A stretch of DNA of 64,000 nt from positions 155,261-219,260 of the forward strand of contig NZ_JADQDQ010000009.1 in NCBI RefSeq assembly GCF_015694725.1, written 5' to 3'. The position numbers and the translations under genes are program-made. Every line of letters begins with the position of its first letter. The stretch's first letter is position 1. The notes below the pieces were generated by a model. It was given only the letters and a program-made list of their open reading frames with translations, was not told the origin of the DNA and searched no databases. Below, one piece after another: positions 50,586 through 58,276 of the stretch. The stretch is from Hymenobacter jeongseonensis. Lineage in GTDB: Bacteria; Bacteroidota; Bacteroidia; Cytophagales; Hymenobacteraceae.

Positions 50586-51212
50586 CTAGTTGCTTTGTGG
50601 CGAATTCATTTGGATGTGCGTGTCGGTCATCATTTTCAAGTAGCCCTCCAACGTTTCCATGCCAATAGCCGCCCGGCGCTTGTTTACGTTTTTAGGGCCG
50701 CGTAAAGAAACCGGAACGGCTTTGCCTAGGCCGGGCCCTTCGTATTTCACCTGCGTGCCGTATTCTTCCGGCTTGCCCGTATGTATGGCTATGCGGTCGG
50801 TGAGGTAGGCGTAATTGATTGGGCTGGCGTTTTTGCGTTTTACCTCTGCCAACATCAGGGTTAGCACCTGACGCTGAAAATCCAGGTGAGCATCCGCGTG
50901 CTGCACGAGCAGCCAAAAATTATTCGAGTTTTTTTCTCCCACCTGCTTAAACCCGGGGTAGCCGTATAGCTTTACTATTTTTTCCAGCACGGGCTGGTGA
51001 CGCGCAAAATTCGTCTTCTCCATATCAATTAGGCTATTTCCCAAACTGTCTACTTTTTGACCGCCGAATATTTGCTGCATCGGCCATTGGTCTACGTAAG
51101 CCAGGCTGTCCAACGTTTTGCTGAGCGCGGGGTAGAGCACGGGCTGCGTTTGGGCCCAGGCAGGCAAAGCCAAACAAGTTGTTGCCAACAGGAGGAGAAG
51201 AAGGTGCTTCAT
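50586..51212 (-). CDS. DUF6624-type exported protein
   Basis: A 208-residue exported protein with signal peptide MKHLLLLLLATTCLALPAWAQ. The mature domain has LAYVDQWPMQQIFGGQKVDSLG, YGYPGFKQVGEKNSNNFWLLVQHADAH, and INYAYLTDRIAIHTGKPEEYGTQ, a pattern I associate with the DUF6624 family. No function is known. It stands alone, 4 bp from the shared terminator. Confidence 0.8.
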   Translation of the reverse strand: MKHLLLLLLATTCLALPAWAQTQPVLYPALSKTLDSLAYVDQWPMQQIFGGQKVDSLGNSLIDMEKTNFARHQPVLEKIVKLYGYPGFKQVGEKNSNNFWLLVQHADAHLDFQRQVLTLMLAEVKRKNASPINYAYLTDRIAIHTGKPEEYGTQVKYEGPGLGKAVPVSLRGPKNVNKRRAAIGMETLEGYLKMMTDTHIQMNSPQSN

Positions 51213-51282
51213 GCTAATTAGGAACGTGTGGTGTAGCTTTTCAAGGTCAACGCTGAAGTTGTTGCCTTCGCGTATGGCCAGC

Positions 51283-52329
51283 TCATTGATTATTTTTTTG
51301 CCACGCCCGTACCCGTGAATTGGCGTTCTCGCGAATGTTCAGGTAGAATAGCGCGTAGTCGGCGATGTGAAAGGAATGGCGCAGTTCGGGGCGGCCGGGA
51401 AGCAAGAAGCGTGGGTAGCCGCTGGGCTTGGGCGGTGTTATCCAAAGCAGGCCTTGGTGGATTTTAGCATCCGTCACCTGCGGGTCGATGCGCTTGAAAT
51501 CCTGACTGACGCCGCCGCGATTAAGGGTAGCGGGGGCTAGCAGGGTATCCAGCGTCCAAGTGAGGGGGTTGGTAACGGCGAAGGGATGAAAGGGAGGAAA
51601 ATCGTTGCCGGTAGCCACGGCATTGTAACTGATGAAGCAACCGGTAGCAAGGGAATCGGGGCAGGGACGGATGGTTTGGTACTCGCCGGGCTTCACTTTG
51701 AAGCCGATGAGGTAGGCAGTCACGAGTCTGCGGCGCATTTTCGGGTCGTTTTCGAAGAATTCATGAAGCAGACGGGTGGCATGCGCAGTGCCCTGGCTGT
51801 GGCCGGCAATGATGATGGGGCGGCCCTGATTGTAATGGGCGAGGTAGTATTGGAAGGCCGATTTCACGTCGGCATAAGCGAGATTGAGGGCTTCTTGGCC
51901 GTTGGGGGTTTGCTCGTCGAAAAAAGAATAGAGCGTGGCTTGGCGGTAGCGCGGGGCGTAAATACGGCCGGCGGCGTTGAAGGCCGTGGCTTGGTGGCGA
52001 ATGGTGCTTTTGTCGGTGAAGCGGTTGAGCTTTTCGCGGCTTAGGTCGGCGTTCCAGGCTTTGCGCCAGTAGTAGGTGGTGGGGTGGATAAAAAAAACAT
52101 CGGCAGCAGCAGTCGCCTGCTCATCGCGCAACCCGGAGTTTTCGGGAACTACATCGGCAGAGTCGCGGCGGGTTGGCAGAGCAGCCCACAAGCTGTCTTG
52201 CGCATAGTCGGGGCCGGTTGTGGGAGTGTAGGCCACGAAGTCGTGGCGCGGCTTGAGGAGCTTGAGACAGGAGTTCAGTGATATCAGCAACAGCGATAAG
52301 CAGAGGTAGCGTAACCAGGGTTTTAACAC
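51283..52329 (-). CDS. DUF3089 alpha/beta-hydrolase lipoprotein
   Basis: A 348-residue alpha/beta hydrolase-like lipoprotein. The GTG start at 52329 gives VLKPWLRYLCLSLLLISLNSC, a lipoprotein signal with the lipobox Cys. An ATG 45 bp upstream (52374) lies inside a shortened palindromic repeat and would add a non-signal-like stretch. DUF3089 features are ADVFFIHPTTYYWRKAWNAD, RYRQATLYSFFD, and the nucleophile elbow IIIAGHSQGTAHATRLL. It presumably hydrolyses an ester or lipid at the envelope; the substrate is unknown. Confidence 0.87.
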   Translation of the reverse strand: MLKPWLRYLCLSLLLISLNSCLKLLKPRHDFVAYTPTTGPDYAQDSLWAALPTRRDSADVVPENSGLRDEQATAAADVFFIHPTTYYWRKAWNADLSREKLNRFTDKSTIRHQATAFNAAGRIYAPRYRQATLYSFFDEQTPNGQEALNLAYADVKSAFQYYLAHYNQGRPIIIAGHSQGTAHATRLLHEFFENDPKMRRRLVTAYLIGFKVKPGEYQTIRPCPDSLATGCFISYNAVATGNDFPPFHPFAVTNPLTWTLDTLLAPATLNRGGVSQDFKRIDPQVTDAKIHQGLLWITPPKPSGYPRFLLPGRPELRHSFHIADYALFYLNIRENANSRVRAWQKNNQ

Positions 52330-52348
52330 AGGAACAATATTGTGTAGT

Positions 52349-52379
52349 CCGTCATGCTGAGCAGGTCGGAGCATGACGG
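52349..52379. repeat. Shortened palindrome of the GTCGAAGCATCT family
   Basis: CCGTCATGCT / AGCATGACGG tips with GAGCAGGTCG between. It looks like the family's outer arms with most of the inside deleted. Confidence 0.65.
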
Positions 52380-52397
52380 GTTTTATTTGGTACTGAA

Positions 52398-53408
52398 TTA
52401 AATAATTGGTGTGGGCCAGTGCTGAATCACGCGTGGTTGGCCGGTTTCGTCATACAACAGGCTCATGGGCTCGGCGGGTTTGGCGACGACATCTGCCAGG
52501 GAAATGTTCCAGCGCTGCCACATTTCGGCCAGCGTCTGGGTGTAAGCCGAATTCTCCCAGGGGTTGAAAATGGCGCCGGTCACGTCGTCGATGAGGGCGT
52601 CGAACACCAGTTGGGTATCACCGGCACGCGGGGTGCGCGGGTAGATATCGGGCACGACGTGGAGGAGGTGCGCAGCATAGTACACGCGGGCTTTGAACTC
52701 GGCAACCTGCACAGGGTGTAGCGGGCGCTGAGCATCTTGGTACACTTTGCCCATGGCTTGGCCAATGAGGCCGATATCAACCAAACAGGCCACCAGCACG
52801 GTTTTATCGAGTTTTATGCTGAAAACGAGGGTATTCAGGTCGTCGTCGTATTCGAACGGCGTAACGTCCTCAGCCGCATCGGCCTCTAGCACGAAAACGG
52901 AGCCAGGCACGAAATCGGCGTACTCAGTGGGCACGCGCAAGCCCTGCAAAAGCTGAAAAAACGCCTGAAAGCGGCGCACCAACGCCGCATTCTCGGCCAA
53001 AGGATACTTGGGCTTTATCAGCGGCTCGAACTCATTCAGCAGTTCCGTGATGAAGATGCCGTAGAACATTTTGCCCATCCACAGAAACAACGCATCGTCG
53101 CCGAGGGCACGCAGGGCGGCGGGGCCTTGGACCGCAGCGGCCTCTACCCTGCTCTCAAGTTCCGTGATGCGCTGGCGCACGGCGGGGCTGGCGGGCAGAC
53201 GCAAATCGCGGAACTGAACGGTGCGTTGGTCGAGAAGCTGAATGGGGCGCTCGGCCAAGTGGTAGCGGGCCTGGAGCCACTCCGCAAAAACGGGGACGGT
53301 GTCATCAGGCCCGACGGGCTGGCCGCTGAGAAAACAAGTAGTGGGGCCAAACCGCATGCCATCGAACGGGTCGTAGGGAATGAGGTCGGCGGGGGTGAGC
53401 TGGGGCAT
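52398..53408 (-). CDS. Protein of unknown function (336 aa)
   Basis: A 336-residue, probably cytoplasmic protein without signal peptide or membrane helix. The N-terminal region (FGPTTCFLSGQPVGPDDTVPVF) holds one Cys in a loop that could be a degenerate metal-binding knuckle, but no second Cys pair is visible. Later parts are helical (LRALGDDALFLWMGKMFYGIFI) with an acidic middle (EADAAEDVTPFEYDDDL) and SIKLDKTVLVACLVDIGLIG. I do not recognise the family. Confidence 0.75.
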   Translation of the reverse strand: MPQLTPADLIPYDPFDGMRFGPTTCFLSGQPVGPDDTVPVFAEWLQARYHLAERPIQLLDQRTVQFRDLRLPASPAVRQRITELESRVEAAAVQGPAALRALGDDALFLWMGKMFYGIFITELLNEFEPLIKPKYPLAENAALVRRFQAFFQLLQGLRVPTEYADFVPGSVFVLEADAAEDVTPFEYDDDLNTLVFSIKLDKTVLVACLVDIGLIGQAMGKVYQDAQRPLHPVQVAEFKARVYYAAHLLHVVPDIYPRTPRAGDTQLVFDALIDDVTGAIFNPWENSAYTQTLAEMWQRWNISLADVVAKPAEPMSLLYDETGQPRVIQHWPTPII

Positions 53409-53528
53409 AAAACAAGAAAGCGAACTTGGTGGCCCGCACCGCCGCGCCCGTGGAACAAGCCAAACGGACAGACGATGCGAACCACAAAGTTCGCGCTACG
53501 GCGGTTAGCGAACCCAGCCGGACGGGAT

Positions 53529-53930
53529 TTATCGCGAGAGCGACGACCCAGCTCGGATGAGCAGCTTGCTCAGGTTGGTGAGCGGGGCGCTGTAATCCCC
53601 GCCGGCATCCTCGGCTACCTTGGCGGTTTCGGCGCCCAGGGTAGCCAATACTTCGGCGATGTCGTGGGCGGGGCTTTTGGCATCGCTCAGTAGCTCGTTG
53701 AGCTGGTGGAGGCCCTGCTTGATTTTGGCCAGGCCCGCCCGGTCGGAAGAAGCCAGAACGGCTTCCCAGCGCTCAACCTCAACGCGGCCCTGCGGACCGG
53801 AATTGGTGGGGGTACTGGCGGAGAGAAACGTCAGCGTATCGTCGAGCAAGGCGGTATTTTGCTGGTCGGTCACGGCCATGGGCACTTCGTGCGGGACGGT
53901 CGGTTGCGGAGTGGCGGCGGTGGAATCCAT
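53529..53930 (-). CDS. Small acidic helical protein of unknown function (133 aa)
   Basis: A 133-residue, acidic, mostly helical protein. A Pro/Thr-rich N-terminus (MDSTAATPQPTVPHEV) precedes a helical domain (VERWEAVLASSDRAGLAKIK, LHQLNELLSDAKSPAHDIAE, APLTNLSKLLIRAGSSLSR). There is no signal or membrane helix. It lies upstream of the 336-residue gene on the same strand, 120 bp away, so the two might be co-transcribed. Function unknown. Confidence 0.65.
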   Translation of the reverse strand: MDSTAATPQPTVPHEVPMAVTDQQNTALLDDTLTFLSASTPTNSGPQGRVEVERWEAVLASSDRAGLAKIKQGLHQLNELLSDAKSPAHDIAEVLATLGAETAKVAEDAGGDYSAPLTNLSKLLIRAGSSLSR

Positions 53931-54098
53931 GGGAAATGGGAGTAAGAAGTTACAAGAGAACTATACTAGCGTGGAGAATAAAAAGTTAGCTTACCCACTA
54001 TCAAACCACCGCGAACTCACCCATTGGCATACTCCCGGGTTACCTTTCGGGCCCGATTTTTATTAATTGGCATCTATTCATCTCATTTCCTTTTCGCC

Positions 54099-54479
54099 AT
54101 GAAAACGTCTTTGAAAACCTTATTTGTTGCCGTAGCCGTGGCCCTGAGTGCCACCGCTTGTACCGAAACCGAGCAGCGCAACGCCGAAGCCAACACCGAA
54201 AAGACGGCAAACGATGCCGAAATAGCCGCCGATTCGATGGGCGACCGCGCCGAAGCTGGCCTCGACCGGGCCGAAGACAAAATGGATGCCGCGGCCGAAA
54301 AAGCCAGTGCTAAAATGGAAGCCGCCGGCGAAAAGTTTGAAGCAAAGGTGAACGCAGCCGGCGACAAAATGGAAGCCGCCGGCGAAAAGCTCGAATCGAA
54401 AATGAAGGCCATGGGCAGGGCCGCCGAACGCTCCGCCACCCAAACCAAAGAGAACGTCAAAGACGCGAACCGGGAATAA
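54099..54479 (+). CDS. LEA-like lipoprotein with amphipathic helical repeats
   Basis: A 126-residue lipoprotein. The start at 54099 gives MKTSLKTLFVAVAVALSATAC with a lipobox Cys. The mature part is wholly Ala/Glu/Lys/Asp-rich and repetitive: AEKASAKMEAAGEKFEAKV and AGDKMEAAGEKLESKMKAMG repeat a unit of roughly 11 residues. This resembles group-3 LEA proteins or YtxH-like and apolipoprotein-like amphipathic helices, which protect membranes or proteins in desiccation. It may shield the envelope under water stress; this is inferred from composition only. Confidence 0.8.
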   Translation: MKTSLKTLFVAVAVALSATACTETEQRNAEANTEKTANDAEIAADSMGDRAEAGLDRAEDKMDAAAEKASAKMEAAGEKFEAKVNAAGDKMEAAGEKLESKMKAMGRAAERSATQTKENVKDANRE

Positions 54480-54501
54480 GCCACAAGCCGTAGTAGCATT
54501 G

Positions 54502-54538
54502 AAAAAGCCCGTACGCATGATGCGTGCGGGCTTTTTTT
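54502..54538. terminator. Bidirectional terminator
   Basis: AAAAAGCCCGTACGCAT / ATGCGTGCGGGCTTTTT, one mismatch, between convergent genes. Confidence 0.9.
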
Positions 54539-54545
54539 AATGTTC

Positions 54546-56117
54546 TTAGAGTTCGGCTACTTCCAGCAACACATCGTAGTAGGGCCGGCCGAGCAGGCGC
54601 GCGCGCAGCCAGGAATAGAAACTCATGGCCTGCAAATCTTCGCGCTCCGAGGGCAGGAAGGCCGGAAACTCGGCTACCCGCTCGGCAAAAGCCGGCCGCT
54701 GGGCCAGCGCAGGGTCGTGGATGAGGTCGCGCACCAAACCCAAGTAGTTGAGCACAAAGTGATAGGGCCCGCCAGCCAGCGCGGTTTGTGCCACCGCCGT
54801 ATCGAGCACGTCCTCGCCGGCGAGCCTACCCGGAAACTGCTCCACCAACCGGCGCTCGATGGCCTTGATGCGCCCGAGGGCAATGTCTTCGTGACCCAAT
54901 TCCAGTTGGATGAGCATCTCGCCCATGTTTTTTTTCAGCAGCCACTCCAGGCCCAGGTGCTCTTCTAGCCAGTGGTCGGTGCGGCCCAGCCGAAGCATGG
55001 TGTAATTGGCCTTGCCAAAATTCCCTTCGGCAAAGTAATGGAAGACCAACTGGAGGCGGGCGGTGAGTTCCTCCATCATCGGCAGGGCCGGCGTGGCCGC
55101 AAGCTCCTGCTCCAATAGGGCAATACTCTCGGAATTGCGGCGAAGAAACGCCAGATTGGCCGCCAGCAGAAAAGTGAAGCGCGGCCCGAACTCCGCGAAT
55201 TTGCGGTTGGTCGCGCCTTGCAGCAGTGCCCGTCCTTGCTCCAGATAGGCCACCGACTGGGCAAAATGCCGCGACCGGTACAAGGCGTGGGCCAGCATGT
55301 AGAGCAGCCGCAGTTGGTAGTTGCGCTGGGCGGGCGCAAAGCCGTGGCGTCGCTCCATGAGCCGATAGCAACGCTCAATGAACACGGCAAACGAGGCAAA
55401 GTCCCGGCGCACGAGCATGGCACTGCGGGCAATGGACATGAGCCGGCACAGCAGCGACGGCGAACGGGCAAAGGCTTCCTGCAAGTCGTACTCCACCAAA
55501 ATGTCGTGCATGAGGGTGTCGAGCGGCGCACCGGCACGGCCTCGCTTCCGGGCTTCGCCCAAGCGCTGGCGCAGTAGACTATCGGCAATGTTGGCGCGCT
55601 CCTCTTCGTCGGCGGCTTTTTTATTGACGTGGCGGCGGGCAATTATTTCGGCCAGCGGCTCGGCGTGCGGCGAATTGGCGTACTGAATTTGCAGGTTGTA
55701 CACGGCATTCAGCGGCTCGTACTGCTCGTTGTCGTGGGCCAGCTTTTCGGCTTTGCGCAGCGTGCTCCACGCCAGGCGCGGAATGCCGGCCTCAAACAGG
55801 TACTGGGCCAGGGTAAGTTGCCCGCGCACCGAGGCAGCGGCCGTAGTATCGAGTTGCCGCTGGCGGAGGAGCAGGAAATCGGTGAGGTGGCGCAGCAGGC
55901 GCTTGCGGAGTGCGTAGTAAGCCACCGGGTTGGGCTCGTCGGGGTAGAGCTTGGCAATGAGCTGGGGGCTGCTGAGCGCTTTGGCTTGCACCAGCAGTTC
56001 GTACAGCCGCGAATCTTGCCGGCCCGCCGTCTTGCGCCGCTGGCGCTGAATGAATACGCCAAAGTCGCGGCGCTCGTCGGGGCCAAGCGTTAAAAGCGTC
56101 GTGCGCAGGTCGTCCAT
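54546..56117 (-). CDS. Large all-helical (TPR-like) protein of unknown function
   Basis: A 523-residue cytoplasmic protein that is helical throughout. The N-terminus (DERRDFGVFIQRQRRKTAGRQDSRLYELLVQ) and PNPVAYYALRKRLLRHLTDFLLLRQ resemble a compact helical bundle. The rest has repeated Ala/Leu-rich helix pairs spaced roughly like tetratricopeptide repeats (LYMLAHALYRSRHFAQSVAYLEQGRALL is one such pair). No catalytic motif is visible. I have an impression of similar proteins in Cytophagales but no family name. It is divergent from the small lipoprotein at 56353. Confidence 0.75.
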   Translation of the reverse strand: MDDLRTTLLTLGPDERRDFGVFIQRQRRKTAGRQDSRLYELLVQAKALSSPQLIAKLYPDEPNPVAYYALRKRLLRHLTDFLLLRQRQLDTTAAASVRGQLTLAQYLFEAGIPRLAWSTLRKAEKLAHDNEQYEPLNAVYNLQIQYANSPHAEPLAEIIARRHVNKKAADEEERANIADSLLRQRLGEARKRGRAGAPLDTLMHDILVEYDLQEAFARSPSLLCRLMSIARSAMLVRRDFASFAVFIERCYRLMERRHGFAPAQRNYQLRLLYMLAHALYRSRHFAQSVAYLEQGRALLQGATNRKFAEFGPRFTFLLAANLAFLRRNSESIALLEQELAATPALPMMEELTARLQLVFHYFAEGNFGKANYTMLRLGRTDHWLEEHLGLEWLLKKNMGEMLIQLELGHEDIALGRIKAIERRLVEQFPGRLAGEDVLDTAVAQTALAGGPYHFVLNYLGLVRDLIHDPALAQRPAFAERVAEFPAFLPSEREDLQAMSFYSWLRARLLGRPYYDVLLEVAEL

Positions 56118-56352
56118 GGCAGCAAATTACGATGCGACGGCCGGCTGTTTTGAGGAAGAGCGCAGCCACGGTTATCTGCCACTTGCTCAGGGCTTCCGCA
56201 GCGGTAGCAACATTGCTTCCGCAGTGCATTCCCGCCTTGGCGCTGGGGCTGGGCGCGAAACCTAACGCTTACTTACAGGGTAAAAGCCGATTACCCGTTG
56301 CAGTTTCCTTCGTTTAATGATGAATTTTCATCACCTCTTTCTTTCCAAACTC

Positions 56353-56616
56353 ATGAAATTTTCCCCCAAAACCCTTTTCCTCGTCGCGGCCTTTGGTGCC
56401 TTTGCCACTACTTCCTGCTCGGAAAAGAAGGCTGAAAACACCGCTGATACCGTGGAAAACGCCGCCGACAACGCCGCCGAAAACACCACCAACGCTATGG
56501 ATAACGCCGTAGACAATGCCAAAGAAGACATTGCCCGCGAGCCCGGCGATACCGCCGTGGTCCGCAACCAGCCCGCCGATAAGGTGGTGGAAGAGATTCC
56601 TGACAAGAAGGACTAA
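56353..56616 (+). CDS. Small Ala/Asn-rich lipoprotein
   Basis: An 87-residue lipoprotein. The start at 56353 gives MKFSPKTLFLVAAFGAFATTSC with a lipobox Cys; an upstream Met 12 codons earlier is less likely. The mature chain is a repeat-like helix, ENTADTVENAADNAAENTTN and AMDNAVDNAKEDIA, followed by a Pro-containing acidic and basic tail. It resembles the LEA-like lipoprotein at 54099 in size, signal and composition, and the two may have related envelope-protective roles. Confidence 0.75.
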   Translation: MKFSPKTLFLVAAFGAFATTSCSEKKAENTADTVENAADNAAENTTNAMDNAVDNAKEDIAREPGDTAVVRNQPADKVVEEIPDKKD

Positions 56617-56635
56617 CTCCATCCGTTCTAGTTGA

Positions 56636-56667
56636 GAGCCCTGCTACCATCGTAGCGGGGCTTTTTG
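56636..56667 (+). terminator. Rho-independent terminator
   Basis: AGCCCTGCTAC / GTAGCGGGGCT with one mismatch and a T5 tract. Confidence 0.8.
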
Positions 56668-56766
56668 TTGTCAGCATTTGCCTTGAATAGAGCCCCCCTT
56701 GGCACAACGCAGGAATGGTTGCGGCAAAAGGAGAAAAACGATTGATGCGCTGCCTTTCAACTGCTA

Positions 56767-56840
56767 AAAAACATTCTAACAACGTTTATTAATTATTTAA
56801 AATAATATATACTAAGTAATTATAATTAAATACAGTCACT
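56767..56840 (+). other. Extreme AT-rich tract upstream of csbD
   Basis: About 70 bp is almost pure A+T (for example TTATTAATTATTTAAAATAA then TATATACT) in an otherwise GC-rich region. It begins about 190 bp before the CsbD gene. No reading frame is present between 56617 and 56955. It could be an UP-type or nucleoid-protein site, or a scar of insertion. Confidence 0.55.
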
Positions 56841-56955
56841 AACAAGATTCCGGCATTGTGGCCACAAGCTCAACTTTATGGAAAGGCGCGGCGTAAAAAC
56901 CCCAGAAATTCCTCCTTCCCATCCACATTTCCTTCACCCCTTTTTCTTTCACACG

Positions 56956-57174
56956 ATGGACCTCAACAACAATAACATCGACGACCAAAGCGAGCTGAAA
57001 GCCCGCGGCAATTGGAATCAAGTTAAAGGCGAAGCCAAGCAGAAGTGGGGCAACCTCACCGACGACGACCTGGACTACGAGGACGGCAAACAGGACGAGT
57101 GGTACGGCCGCTTGCAAGAAAAAACCGGCCACGCCGTGGAAGACATCAAGAACTGGTTCAACCGAACCTTCTAG
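56956..57174 (+). CDS. CsbD-family stress protein
   Basis: A 72-residue CsbD-like protein. The domain reads LKARGNWNQVKGEAKQKWGNLTDDDLDYEDGKQDEWYGRLQ-type sequence, with the hallmark NQVKGEAKQKWGNLTDDDL, and ends in DIKNWFNRTF. CsbD proteins are induced by general stress in many bacteria (sigma-B dependent in Bacillus); the molecular function is unknown. The start at 56956 is the family-like Met. It lies after an AT-rich tract and has its own terminator. Confidence 0.93.
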   Translation: MDLNNNNIDDQSELKARGNWNQVKGEAKQKWGNLTDDDLDYEDGKQDEWYGRLQEKTGHAVEDIKNWFNRTF

Positions 57175-57232
57175 CCCGTTGCATTTGCCAATGAGGCAGC
57201 CCGCCTTCCAATCCACACGCGGTTGACTCATT

Positions 57233-57271
57233 AAAAAAAGGCCCTTTCTGGAGACAGAAAGGGCCTTTTTT
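57233..57271 (+). terminator. csbD terminator
   Basis: AAAAAAGGCCCTTTCTG / CAGAAAGGGCCTTTTTT, 4-nt loop; perfect stem. Confidence 0.92.
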
Positions 57272-57352
57272 GGTTAACTGCGCCCCCAATCTCAACCTTT
57301 GTCCGAGGGAAGTGCGTAATAAAATCCCGGTTTCACCTTTCGCCCGATTTCC

Positions 57353-58183
57353 ATGTCCGCTTCCGATACTTTGCTTTCTGCCGTTCCCGGCTCGCCATCG
57401 TCGGGCATAAAGACACTGGCCCGCCTGGGCTTTGCCGCCATCGGAGTGGTGTATGTGCTGATGGGCGTGTTGGCGCTGATGGCCGTGACGGGCCTGGGTC
57501 GCGGCGAGCGCGCCGACCGGGAAGAAGCCGTGCAGCGGCTGCAGGACCTGCCCGCCGGCAACGTGTTGCTGGGCCTCATTGCCCTGGGCTTGCTGGGCTA
57601 CATCGTGTGGCGTTTCACCCAGGCCATTATCGATACCGAAAGCAAGGGTGCTGATGCCAAAGGAATCGGCACGCGCATTTGGTACGCGGCCAGTGGCTTG
57701 GTATATAGCGGCCTGGCCTTATACGCGGCCCGCCTCGCCCTCAACGGAAGCGCCGAAAAAGGCGGCAACACCTCGAAGACCCTTACCGCGACCGTGCTGG
57801 GTTGGCCCGGCGGCGAATGGCTCATCATGCTGGCCGGCGTGGTGGTTATCGGCATCGCTATTTATCAGATGTACCGGGCGTATTCCGGCAAATTCCAGAA
57901 AGACGTGAACGCCAGTGGCCTTTCGGCTGGGCAGCAGCAGCTGGTGTACCGCGCCGGCCAAGTAGGATTCACCGCGCGGGGCGTGGTATTGGCCATTCTG
58001 GGTTATTTCTTGCTGAAAGCCGGGCAGCAGTCGCGCGCCTCGGCTGTGGGCGGCACCGACGAGGCTTTCGACTTTTTGGCCGCCATGGGGCCGGCCGTGC
58101 TGGGCGTGGTAGCCGCCGGGCTGGTTGCCTACGGCCTGTTTATGCTGGTGCAAGCCAAGTACCCGGTGCTGCGCGGGCTATAA
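57353..58183 (+). CDS. DUF1206 membrane protein
   Basis: A 276-residue integral membrane protein built of three repeats of two helices, the DUF1206 architecture. Repeat starts are visible as ARLGFAAIGVVYVLMGVLAL, YAASGLVYSGLALYAARLAL and RAGQVGFTARGVVLAILGYF; each has a second helix with a G-x-Y-x-x-W/Y-R-type end (LLGYIVWRFTQAI, IAIYQMYRAYSGK, YGLFMLVQAKY). No function is known. Its location beside CsbD suggests a stress connection. Confidence 0.9.
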   Translation: MSASDTLLSAVPGSPSSGIKTLARLGFAAIGVVYVLMGVLALMAVTGLGRGERADREEAVQRLQDLPAGNVLLGLIALGLLGYIVWRFTQAIIDTESKGADAKGIGTRIWYAASGLVYSGLALYAARLALNGSAEKGGNTSKTLTATVLGWPGGEWLIMLAGVVVIGIAIYQMYRAYSGKFQKDVNASGLSAGQQQLVYRAGQVGFTARGVVLAILGYFLLKAGQQSRASAVGGTDEAFDFLAAMGPAVLGVVAAGLVAYGLFMLVQAKYPVLRGL

Positions 58184-58276
58184 GCCTGCGCAGGAAGCCA
58201 CCACCGGCGCGAATAGCACCCGCAACCCTGCCCACGGTTTGTTAATCAAATCTGGTTTCGGCGCTGCGATTCGGGA

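Noticed and set aside
10372..52379. A CRISPR array made from the dispersed repeats
   Set aside because: The repeats are single palindromes many kilobases apart, without regular spacers and without cas genes.
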